Source: Paracoccaceae bacterium
GTDB taxonomy: Bacteria; Pseudomonadota; Alphaproteobacteria; Rhodobacterales; Rhodobacteraceae
Direction of reading: 5' to 3'
Assembly (NCBI GenBank): GCA_030758115.1
Contig: JANREX010000101.1
Coordinates: forward strand, 24,553-58,333
DNA: 33,781 nucleotides
Shown here: piece after piece, positions 11,201 to 17,064 of the stretch
How the letters are laid out: each line of letters opens with the position of its first letter
Numbering within the stretch: the first letter of the stretch is position 1
Position numbers and translations under genes: made by a program
Notes under the pieces: generated by a model
What the model was told of the DNA's origin: nothing
Seen by the model: the letters and a program-made list of their open reading frames with translations, nothing else
Database searches by the model: none

Positions 11201-11748
11201 ACCAGCGAGGTGGAGCAGGCCGTCTGCACGTTCACGCTGGGCCCGGTCAGGTTGAACACATGGCTGGCGCGCGTGGTCAGGAAATCCTTGTCATTGCCGG
11301 TATGGCGCAGCAGGAACATGCCCACATCCTGCACCAGATCGGGGTTCGAGCAGATGTTGAAATAGAAATAGCTGCCCATGCCGCAGCCGCCGAAGACGCC
11401 CACGGGGCCGGGGAAATCCTCGGGCATGTGGCCCGCGTTCTCCAGCGCCTCCCAGACGACCTCAAGGAATTGGCGGTGCTGCGGATCCATGATCGCCGCA
11501 TCCTTGGGGCTGAAGCCGAAGAATTCCGCATCGAACCGGTCGAACCCGTCAAGGGGCGCGGCATAGGGCACGTAATCGGGCCGCGCCAGCATGTGCTGCG
11601 CCTCGCCCGCCGCCCTGAGCTCATCCTCGGACAGCTTGCGGATGGACCGAACGCCGTCGCGCAGGTTGCGCCAATAGGTTTCGACATCGCCCGCACCCGG
11701 AAGATGCGCGGCCATGCCCACGATGGCAATATCGGTCTCGGCACTCAT
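5293..11748 (-). CDS. Type I polyketide synthase, KS-AT-KR-DH-ACP-TE
   Basis: 2151 residues, one extension module plus release domain. KS: Cys178 (TACSTSL), His314 (ECHGTG), His355 (NIGHL). AT: Ser628 in GHSMGE; the specificity site reads AAHS (about 725-728), neither HAFH (malonyl) nor YASH (methylmalonyl), so the extender is undecided. KR: NADPH loop GGFGGIG (about 1167), Ser1312 region and Tyr1325 (VDYVAANEY). DH: His1414 and Asp1582, with altered motifs (EHRTSAGDAVMP; HPGLMDLATG). ACP: Ser1796 in DLGGHSL, closer to peptidyl-carrier style. TE: Ser1945 (GGFSGGG), Asp1972, His in GDHDS. The KR precedes the DH, an uncommon order. The ATG at 11748 was chosen because an AAAGGGGG ribosome site lies 9 nt upstream; the open frame extends 33 nt further to 11781. 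It is the first gene of the PKS-GT-NRPS operon, although its TE should act last. Confidence 0.95.
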   Translation of the reverse strand: MSAETDIAIVGMAAHLPGAGDVETYWRNLRDGVRSIRKLSEDELRAAGEAQHMLARPDYVPYAAPLDGFDRFDAEFFGFSPKDAAIMDPQHRQFLEVVWEALENAGHMPEDFPGPVGVFGGCGMGSYFYFNICSNPDLVQDVGMFLLRHTGNDKDFLTTRASHVFNLTGPSVNVQTACSTSLVAVHAAVQSLLIGECDMAIAGGVTIELPQNRGYIYKDGEILSPDGECHAFDHRAKGTVFGSGAGAVVLRRLSDAIADGDHIWGVIKGTAINNDGSSKAGYLAPSVDGQSAAIVEAQAVAGVAPDTVGYIECHGTGTYLGDPIEVAALTEAFRQGGSVGEGFCRIGSVKTNIGHLDTAAGVASLIKTTLALHHGQIPPSLGYEAPNPVIGFEGSPFLVNDRLTDWPRGSAPRRAGVNSLGVGGTNAHVVLEEAPLVAASGESDFPFQPLVISARSKAALDEAAGRLADHLEARPDQPLADVAFTLRHGRRAFEQRRVIVAADHAEAAALLRAGDPRRVFTHKVLGDAPDVVFMFPGGGAQYAGMARDLYETEPVFRDWMDRGLAVLQAKLDYDIRALWLPARGDEAQADARLKQPSVQLPLIMIVEYALAQLWMSWGVKPAALVGHSMGENTAACVAGIIGFEDCIGLVHLRGTLFDTVPAGGMLSVGLPADELRPLLGDDLDLGAVNGPSLTVASGPQAALDRLQAELQAREVEFQRIPIDIAAHSRMLEPILQRFGDYLRAITLNAPQIPIMSNRTGQRMTDAQATDPDYWVGHLRHTVHFADCIATLAAEAPKGQGRVFLEVGPGKGLGSLAGQHAAVTPNAVIGTLRHPQDTMADDAYFMAMLARMWAVGVTIDWDQVWGGVPRNRVPLPGYAFQRSRYFIEPGKGAQSQADADLWPLRSDNLDSWGYRPAWVPRLAACDVDMDDLSGLPPQDWLVFEDDAGLGAAITARLRAAGQRVLTVRPADAFARAGDDGYLLAPEQGRAGYDLLIRDLVDRGRMPSRIAHLWQVTRDRGFRPGSSFFHRTQEQGFYSLLFMAQAMAEENATAHISVITSDAAQVRSEALGDPDKATVMGPARVIPREVPGMTCAVLDIRLPEGRKRGEALDDLAARVLEDLLAAPENTVAALRGEKRFALEFRPAPLAEVSADKLPLRADGVTLITGGFGGIGLSIAGALIARGQKRVVLLARSALPPRARWDGLLRSSVQDAVVQRIRAVQALEAQGGEVLVIQADVSNIEDMRAALALAEGKMGRVTAVIHAAGVIHDAPLLTKSLTEIEDVFTPKIHGTKVLEELFPDGALDWLVLFSSSSTVTAPVGQVDYVAANEYLNAYAKARAGGKTRVLAIDWGIWSGVGMAADAMAARLAGDAPPERRAAPKDTPLLDQITLDDAGHRMFLRTLDARADWVLNEHRTSAGDAVMPGTGYLQLAAQALRAQGETGGFEIRDLYFLSPLQVADGAPLEMRVRLPRADAGYAFEVQSAQAGGIVTHAEAELSLLPLTPPAALDLAAIAARCAHPHEAGPQGFIPSPQEAHLAFGPRWRVIRSMAFGKGEGLAWLALPEDKTADLGAGWGLHPGLMDLATGWAMGLIAGYKPDHLWVPVSYGTVRVHRPLPSRVASWVRSRAGNSADGPSATFDVVITAPDGTVCIEVEGFSIRRLDDTAAFGRAAAPATAAAPEATGPRPLSPAEERLRHMLTQGIRPEEGAEAFLRALAGKGSQVVISSMDLAALVRQADAADTGSDTGGQTFERPSLDSDFVAPETEVEKRLAAFWQELLGLDSVGVEDSFFDLGGHSLIAVRLFAKVRKAFNVDFPISILFEAPTIRKCAALIEERGGVVPGAESAADTGKPAAPQRRFTHVVPMHTGEGGPKTPFFLVAGMFGNILNLRHLAHLLGTDRPFYGLQARGLYGDQDPHRDLVQAARDYIAEIKQVQPHGPYMLGGFSGGGITALEIAQQLTAAGEDVAALVMLDTPLPVRRPLSLRDRVVIQLQELRAGGIAYPAKWLTRRIKWEFQKRRIKTDDGAEEPAAQFHNAAIEAAFMDSVTSYRLRKWDGPLMLFRPPLVGKWQVAPDRWVNSERAYVLHDNDWTGWAPKVEVQEVPGDHDSMVLEPNVRVLAARMRRVIEAAERRSSRPALRAVAGRDVPMEAAE

Positions 11749-11826
11749 GTCAGGCGGCCCCCTTTGTCTGTTCCTGAACACTCGCTACCTGCACGAAAGA
11801 TGACATAAATATCGATTGCGGTCATA

Positions 11827-11848
11827 ATTTGACGAAAGGCGGTCAAAT
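11827..11848. promoter_or_regulatory. Inverted repeat upstream of the PKS operon
   Basis: Perfect 7-bp arms ATTTGAC and GTCAAAT separated by 8 nt. It lies about 80 nt upstream of the PKS start and touches the flippase stop codon, in the only 99-bp gap between the two genes. The form fits a dimeric regulator operator. A hairpin at the flippase end is also possible, but no U-run follows. No -35/-10 pair could be assigned with confidence. Confidence 0.4.
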
Positions 11849-13236
11849 CAGGACCCTCCCTGACCCAACAGCATCACCACCGCATCCCAATGCAGCCAGA
11901 TCGCCAGCGCGGTGTAACCGGCGGCCAGCACGGCAAAGACCGCATCATGCAGCGGGTCCCAGACCCCCATGCGCCGCGCCAGCCAGACCACCACCGGATA
12001 GGCCGCCAGCAGCGCCAGCCCCTGCCCCACAAGCGCGCCGACCAGCCCGTAGGACAGCCCCCCGATCAGAAGCCCCGACAGAACCAGCGTGGCGCGCGAC
12101 GCGGCCAGCACGAAATACCGTTTCGAATCCCCCGCCGCCAGCGCCGCCTGGTCATAGGTCAGCGAGATCAGAACAGGCATCTGGATGCAGGTGATCAGCA
12201 CCACGATCCCCCCCGCCGCCAGATACCGCGCATCATACATCAGATCGACCAGCCAGACCCCCAGCAGGCCGACGGTCATCATCAAGCCCATCAGGCCGGT
12301 CGAGGCCATGATCCGCATCCGCCGCAGCTTGAGGAAATTGGCCTGCGATTCCCGCGGCGGGCGGTCGCGGTAGATCGGGATCAGCACGCGCCCCGTCACC
12401 ATATGGCCCAGCATCAGCGGGAAACTGGCCAGGAAAAAGCCGATACTGTAGACGCCGAAGGCATCCAGCGGCAGCACCTTGCCCAGGATCAGCCGGTCAC
12501 CCTGCCCCAGGAAAAAGCCGCAGATCGTGCTGAGGAAAATCCACTTTCCGAAATGGATCAGCTCGGACGCCGCCGCCCCTTCCCAGCGCAGCCGGTTGCG
12601 CGGCCCCGGCAGAAAGCGCGAATACAGCACAACCTGGATCGCCGCACCGAAGAGCCCGCTGAACACCAGCGCCCAGACCGACCCGGTCCATAGCGCAAGG
12701 CCCACGGTCACAAAGACCGACAGCGTCTGGCACACCATGTCCAGCGCCGTGATCCGCCCCATCAGCAGGTGCCGCTTGGCGGTCTCAAGCCGGGTGGGCA
12801 TGAACCCGGTGATGATGAACTGCACCGAGGCGACCATGAGCATCGGCGCCAGGATATCCTCGCCGTAGAAATGCGCGGCCGGCAGCGCCAGCAGACAGCC
12901 GACCGCGAACAGCGCGACGCCCCGGATGATCTGGATCGTGAAGGCGGTGTTCAGGAAATCGGGGTCATCGCCCCGCTTGCTCTGGGCGATCGCGGGGCTG
13001 ATCCCGACGTCCGAGAACATCGCAAGCCCCATCAGGAAAACCATCACCAGGGCCATCAGGCCAAACGCCTCGGGGAAAAGGATGCGCGTCAGGATCAGGT
13101 TGGTGGCAAGCCGCAACACCTGCGAAAAGCCGAACCCCATCACCGACAGCGCCGAGGATCGCAGCACCCTCGCGGTCAGGCTGTTACCGCTCAGAAAGGC
13201 GCGCAGGCCCCCGGTTGCAACAGCCCCGTCCGTCAT
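11848..13236 (-). CDS. Oligosaccharide flippase (Wzx / PST family)
   Basis: A 462-residue integral membrane protein with roughly 12-14 hydrophobic segments along its whole length and little soluble sequence, the usual size of polysaccharide-transport (PST) flippases. Such proteins move undecaprenyl-diphosphate-linked repeat units from the cytoplasmic to the periplasmic face. Typical features are the N-terminal block NLILTRILFPEAFGLMALVM with the following DVGISPAIAQ, and the charged loop GQGDRLILGKVL midway. The start ATG overlaps the stop of the upstream GT2 gene (ATGA), so the two are probably co-translated. Because it sits directly upstream of the PKS operon it could also serve the PKS-NRPS product, but a role in the exopolysaccharide pathway is simpler. 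The family call is firm; the substrate is unknown. Confidence 0.9.
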   Translation of the reverse strand: MTDGAVATGGLRAFLSGNSLTARVLRSSALSVMGFGFSQVLRLATNLILTRILFPEAFGLMALVMVFLMGLAMFSDVGISPAIAQSKRGDDPDFLNTAFTIQIIRGVALFAVGCLLALPAAHFYGEDILAPMLMVASVQFIITGFMPTRLETAKRHLLMGRITALDMVCQTLSVFVTVGLALWTGSVWALVFSGLFGAAIQVVLYSRFLPGPRNRLRWEGAAASELIHFGKWIFLSTICGFFLGQGDRLILGKVLPLDAFGVYSIGFFLASFPLMLGHMVTGRVLIPIYRDRPPRESQANFLKLRRMRIMASTGLMGLMMTVGLLGVWLVDLMYDARYLAAGGIVVLITCIQMPVLISLTYDQAALAAGDSKRYFVLAASRATLVLSGLLIGGLSYGLVGALVGQGLALLAAYPVVVWLARRMGVWDPLHDAVFAVLAAGYTALAIWLHWDAVVMLLGQGGS

Positions 13237-14084
13237 CGTCCCCTGCTCCAGTCCGGCACACCGGCACCCGCCGCCGCCCCCGCACGGCCCCTGTCGCGCC
13301 AGCGCACCGCCAGCGCCACGCCGGCATAGACGGCAAATCCCAGCGGATTGCGCGCCGCCAGCAGCAGCATGCCGCCAAGACCCAGCCTTGCCTTGTCCTC
13401 ATTGGCCATCAGGTCGGGATAAAGCGCCGCAACCTGGCGCACGCCGCGATCCTGACGCTGGCGCACCCGCACCAAGGCCGCGAAGCCCTCGACAATCGGC
13501 CAGTCATAGGGCGCGGCCACGGCCCTGCGTTCTTCGGGGCGGAACAGCAGCCGCACATATGTGTCGTCCGAGATGATATCGGGGAACATGCCCCAGCGCG
13601 CGCGCCCCGCCGCATTGACCGCGAACAGCCCGCAGCCCGGCACCCCCTGCGCCATGAAGGGCACCCGCCGATAGGTGGCCGCATAGGCCCGGCTGACCCA
13701 GCCCCGCGCCGTCATGCGCAACCGGCCGCTGGCATAGCGCGCCTTGGGCCCGTCCAGCGTCAGGCACAGCTGCCCCAGCAGCGCGGGCGACAGCGTGACA
13801 TCGGCATCCAGATAGGCCCGCCAGGGCCAATGGGCGGCGGCATCACCCGCATTGAGCGCCCGCATCTTGCCGCCCTGGGGCAGATCCAGCACCTGCATGC
13901 GCCAGCCGCGCGCCTGCGCCATGCCCGCGAAGCCGCGTGCGATATCGACAGTGCGGTCGGTACAGCCATTTGCAACGACAATGATCTCGATCGGGCAAGC
14001 CACAGAATCAGAGGCCAGAACAGAGGTCAGGCAATTGCCGATGAATGCTTCTTCGTTGCTGGCCGGAATGACAATACTAAGCAC
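13233..14084 (-). CDS. GT2 family glycosyltransferase
   Basis: 283 residues. The N-terminal half is a classic GT-A domain: LSIVIPASNEEAFIGNCL, IIVVANGCTDRT, GGKMRALNAGD and the metal-binding YLDADV (about residue 94). The C-terminal part has a hydrophobic stretch (LGLGGMLLLAARNPLGF) that may associate with the membrane. It probably adds one sugar to the lipid-linked repeat unit exported by the adjacent flippase, with which it overlaps by 4 nt. The start is a GTG at 14084, supported by AGGA 8 nt upstream; no good ATG precedes the conserved LSIVIPASNE block. This gene appears to be first in its transcript. Sugar donor and acceptor cannot be deduced. Confidence 0.85.
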   Translation of the reverse strand: MLSIVIPASNEEAFIGNCLTSVLASDSVACPIEIIVVANGCTDRTVDIARGFAGMAQARGWRMQVLDLPQGGKMRALNAGDAAAHWPWRAYLDADVTLSPALLGQLCLTLDGPKARYASGRLRMTARGWVSRAYAATYRRVPFMAQGVPGCGLFAVNAAGRARWGMFPDIISDDTYVRLLFRPEERRAVAAPYDWPIVEGFAALVRVRQRQDRGVRQVAALYPDLMANEDKARLGLGGMLLLAARNPLGFAVYAGVALAVRWRDRGRAGAAAGAGVPDWSRGR

Positions 14085-14397
14085 CTGGTAAGTCCTGAAA
14101 AAAAAGGGTCAAATCATGCTTCGGCCCATAATCGGGCCGCAATCCGGACCGTGAACAGAGCCTGCTGCGGGGACCAAATCCTCCGCCACCATTACCGCAC
14201 CTCTGCACAGTGACATGGCACGCGATATGTTGGCAACATTATGGCGGCAACCGTTTGTCGCAGGCTGACAATATCCACTCATGGCTGCGATTTTGCCATA
14301 GTTTCGAACCAATCCAAGCTCAGGTTGAGCAATACAAATCGAAAAACGGGTGAAACACGCCCTTCGGTTGATGTTTGTGGCCGAAAACAGGAAGATC
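14085..14397. promoter_or_regulatory. Divergent intergenic region with two palindromes
   Basis: 313 bp between the GT2/flippase pair (minus) and the GT4 pair (plus), visibly richer in A/T than the flanking genes. It must carry promoters in both directions, but no convincing -35/-10 pair was found. Two inverted repeats stand out: CGGCCC-ATAATC-GGGCCG at 14122-14139 and ATGTTG-G-CAACAT at 14227-14239. Both have operator-like geometry. No open frame here looks like a gene. Confidence 0.45.
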
Positions 14398-15663
14398 ATG
14401 CCGGACCGATCCTTTGCCTATCTGGTGCCGCAGTTTCCGGGACAGACGCATATGTTCTTCTGGCGCGAATTGCGCGCGATCGAGGAACAAGGCATGCGCC
14501 CGGTCCTTTACAGCACGACACCACCGCCTGCGCGGCTGATCGCGCATGGCTGGTCGGCGGCGGCACAGGCGCGCACCGTCTATCTTGCCTCGCGCAATCC
14601 GCTGGAACTGCTGTCCAGCCTGCCGCGCCTGCCGCTGGCCGCGATCCGCGCGCAGATGCGCCTTGAAACCCCCGAGGACGCGCGCCGCTTTCTGCGCGAT
14701 GTGCTGATCTGCGCCCCCGCCGCGCGCCGCCTGGCCCTGTCCTGCAAGGCGCAGGGCATCACCCATGTGCATGTGCATTCCTGCGGGCGCGCCGCCCTGA
14801 TCGCGGCGCTGGCCCATCACGGCCATGGATTGAACTACAGCCTGACGCTGCATGGCGCGCTGGCCGATTACGGCATCGGCCAGCAGTTCAAATGGCGCAA
14901 TGCCCGCTTTGCCAGCACGGTGACACGCCGCCTGCGCGACCAGGCCGCCACGGCTCTGGGCGATGCCCTGCCCGCGCGCGTGCTGGTGCAGTCGATGGGC
15001 GTGGAAACCGATGTGCTGTGCCGCGACGCGCCCTATCAGCCGCGCCGCCCGGACGAGGTGCTGCGCCTCTTCTCCTGCGCGCGCCTGAACCGGCTGAAAG
15101 GGCACGAGGATACGCTGGCCGCGCTGCGCCTGCTGCTGGACACGGGCCTGCCCGCACACCTGACCATCGCCGGCGAGGATGACGATGGCGGCAGCGGCTA
15201 CCGCACCCGGCTTGAGGCGCGCATCCTTGAACTGGGCCTGTCTGCCCATGTGCGCCTGCTGGGCGCGATAGATGCCGATGCCGTCCGCCGCCAGCTTCTG
15301 GAGGCGCATGCCTTCGTGCTGCCCAGCCGTCACGAGGCGATCGGCGTGGCCTTCATGGAAGCCATGAGCTGCGCCCTGCCCACCATCGGCTGCAACGTGG
15401 ACGGGGTGCCGGAACTGATCACCGACGGGCTGGACGGGATCCTTGTGCCGCCGCAGGACCCTGCCGCGCTGGCCGCGGCGCTGACGCGGCTGGCCCATGA
15501 TCCCGACCTGTGTCTTGCCCTTGGCGCGGCCGGGCGCGCCAGGGTCGAAACCGCCTTCCGCGCGGCCGATGGCGCGACCATGCTGATCCGCGAAATCAAG
15601 GGCGACGGGCATGGCGATCCCGGCCAGCCCCCGGCATGGCGCGCCCCGCGGCGCGCGGCATGA
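14398..15663 (+). CDS. GT4 family glycosyltransferase, tandem paralogue A
   Basis: 421 residues, GT-B fold. The C-terminal nucleotide-sugar domain is clear: LRLFSCARLNRLKGHEDTL, IAGEDDDGGSGYR, HVRLLGAI and the EX7E motif in HEAIGVAFMEAMSC, then GVPELITDGLDGILVPP. Such enzymes retain the donor's anomeric configuration and act at the cytoplasmic face on lipid-linked acceptors. The start at 14398 was chosen because the next gene begins with the same block (MP..SFAYLVPQFPGQTH) and AGGA lies 5 nt upstream; the open frame extends back to 14350. It is followed after 155 nt by a close paralogue. Donor sugar unknown; colanic/amylovoran-type GT4 enzymes are the nearest in style. Confidence 0.9.
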   Translation: MPDRSFAYLVPQFPGQTHMFFWRELRAIEEQGMRPVLYSTTPPPARLIAHGWSAAAQARTVYLASRNPLELLSSLPRLPLAAIRAQMRLETPEDARRFLRDVLICAPAARRLALSCKAQGITHVHVHSCGRAALIAALAHHGHGLNYSLTLHGALADYGIGQQFKWRNARFASTVTRRLRDQAATALGDALPARVLVQSMGVETDVLCRDAPYQPRRPDEVLRLFSCARLNRLKGHEDTLAALRLLLDTGLPAHLTIAGEDDDGGSGYRTRLEARILELGLSAHVRLLGAIDADAVRRQLLEAHAFVLPSRHEAIGVAFMEAMSCALPTIGCNVDGVPELITDGLDGILVPPQDPAALAAALTRLAHDPDLCLALGAAGRARVETAFRAADGATMLIREIKGDGHGDPGQPPAWRAPRRAA

Positions 15664-15669
15664 AGGCAC

Positions 15670-15694
15670 CGAACGGTCAGGATCGGCCCGTTCG
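15670..15694 (+). terminator. Stem-loop between the two GT4 paralogues
   Basis: Arms CGAACGG and CCGTTCG with an 11-nt loop, 6 nt after the first GT4 stop. No U-run follows, so it is a weak terminator candidate. It could be an RNA-processing or stability element of a bicistronic transcript. Confidence 0.3.
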
Positions 15695-15818
15695 CATCCG
15701 CGAAACAGAATTTCCTGCGTGGATCGGGCGGAAAAAAGTTTCTTGTCGCAACCAAAGGTCATAGGCTGTCCGCCAATTCATGCACCCGCACGCTTTTGAT
15801 AGCTCAACCGGAAGAACA

Positions 15819-17039
15819 ATGCCGGAAAAGTCCTTCGCCTACCTTGTGCCGCAATTTCCCGGCCAGACGCATATCTTCTTCTGGCGTGAGATCACGGCGC
15901 TGGAATCGCGTGGCGTGACACCTGCCCTTTTCAGCACCACCTTGCCGCCACCCGGCCTGATCGCGCACCCATGGTCGGACCAGGCGATGCAGCGCACCAC
16001 CTACCTTGCCAGCCGCAACCCGCTGCGGCTGCTGACGATGCTGCCGCGCCTGCCATGGGCCGCGATCATGGCCGAGGCGCGCCGCCTGCCTTCCGCCGAA
16101 AGCCGCCGCTTTCTGCGCGACGTGCTGATCAGCTCTCCGGCCGCCGATATTCTGGCGCGCAGCTGCAAGGCGCAGGGCATCACCCATGTGCATGCCCATT
16201 CCTGCGGGCGCGCCGCCCTGATCGCGGCGCTGGCCCATCACGCGCATGGCCTCGGCTACAGCCTGACGCTGCATGGCCACCTGACCGATTACGGCACCGC
16301 GCAGCGGTTCAAATGGCGTCATGCCGCCTTTGTCAGCGTGATCACCCAGGCGCTGAAGGATCTTCTTCCCGACCAGCTGGGCGATGCCCTGCCCGCGCGT
16401 CTGCCCCTGCAACCGATGGGCGTCGATACCGATGCCTTCCGCCGCCATACGCCCTACCACCCCCCGCAGCCGGGCGAGGCGCTGCGCCTGTTTTCCTGCG
16501 GCCGGCTGAACATGGTCAAGGGCCACCAGGACCTGATGCAGGCCGTGCGCCTGATGCTGGACCGGGGCCAGCCCGTGACGCTGGACATCGCCGGCGAGGA
16601 TGACGCCGGCGGCAGCGGCTACCGCGCCGAACTGGCCGCGCGGATCGACCAGCTGGGCCTTGGCGATCATGTGCGCCTGCTGGGCGCGATCAGCGCCGAA
16701 GAGGTGCGCGCGCATCTGCTGTCCGCCCATGCCTTTGTCCTGGCCAGCTGGAGCGAACCCTTGGGCGTCGCCTATATGGAGGCAATGAGCTGCGAGGTGC
16801 CCACCATCGGCACGGCGGCGGGCGGCGTGCCGGAACTGATCACCGACGACCGCGACGGCATTCTTGTGCCCCCGCAGGACCCGCAGGCCCTGGCCGATGC
16901 GCTGATGCAGCTGGCCCGCGATCCCGACCGCGCCATGCGCCTGTCGCGCGCCGGACGCGCGCGCGTGGTGGAAGGTTTCGATTCACGCCGGGGCGCGGAT
17001 ATGCTGATCCGCGAGATCTGGCCGCAGGACGCCGCCTGA
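15819..17039 (+). CDS. GT4 family glycosyltransferase, tandem paralogue B
   Basis: 406 residues, collinear with the preceding gene over its whole length and by eye about 60% identical. It shares SFAYLVPQFPGQTH, YLASRNPL, SCKAQGITHVH, HSCGRAALIAALAHH and the donor-site EX7E in SEPLGVAYMEAMSC followed by GGVPELITDDRDGILVPP. The start at 15819 is set by homology to the paralogue and by GGAAG just upstream; the open frame reaches back to 15780. It ends 25 nt before the convergent secreted-enzyme gene, with no terminator seen between them. The pair probably adds two related linkages, or the same sugar to two acceptors. A copy number advantage is the alternative. Confidence 0.9.
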   Translation: MPEKSFAYLVPQFPGQTHIFFWREITALESRGVTPALFSTTLPPPGLIAHPWSDQAMQRTTYLASRNPLRLLTMLPRLPWAAIMAEARRLPSAESRRFLRDVLISSPAADILARSCKAQGITHVHAHSCGRAALIAALAHHAHGLGYSLTLHGHLTDYGTAQRFKWRHAAFVSVITQALKDLLPDQLGDALPARLPLQPMGVDTDAFRRHTPYHPPQPGEALRLFSCGRLNMVKGHQDLMQAVRLMLDRGQPVTLDIAGEDDAGGSGYRAELAARIDQLGLGDHVRLLGAISAEEVRAHLLSAHAFVLASWSEPLGVAYMEAMSCEVPTIGTAAGGVPELITDDRDGILVPPQDPQALADALMQLARDPDRAMRLSRAGRARVVEGFDSRRGADMLIREIWPQDAA

Positions 17040-17064
17040 CGGCGCGCCCGGCAGCCCTCAGCCC

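Noticed and set aside
8194-11808. Long plus-strand open frame opposite the PKS (also 5434-8127)
   Set aside because: The minus strand encodes intact KS, AT, KR, DH, ACP and TE domains. The plus-strand translation is low-complexity and unrecognisable.
12769-13329. Plus-strand open frames opposite the flippase
   Set aside because: Antisense to a clear membrane protein and composed mainly of Arg, His, Gln and Pro.
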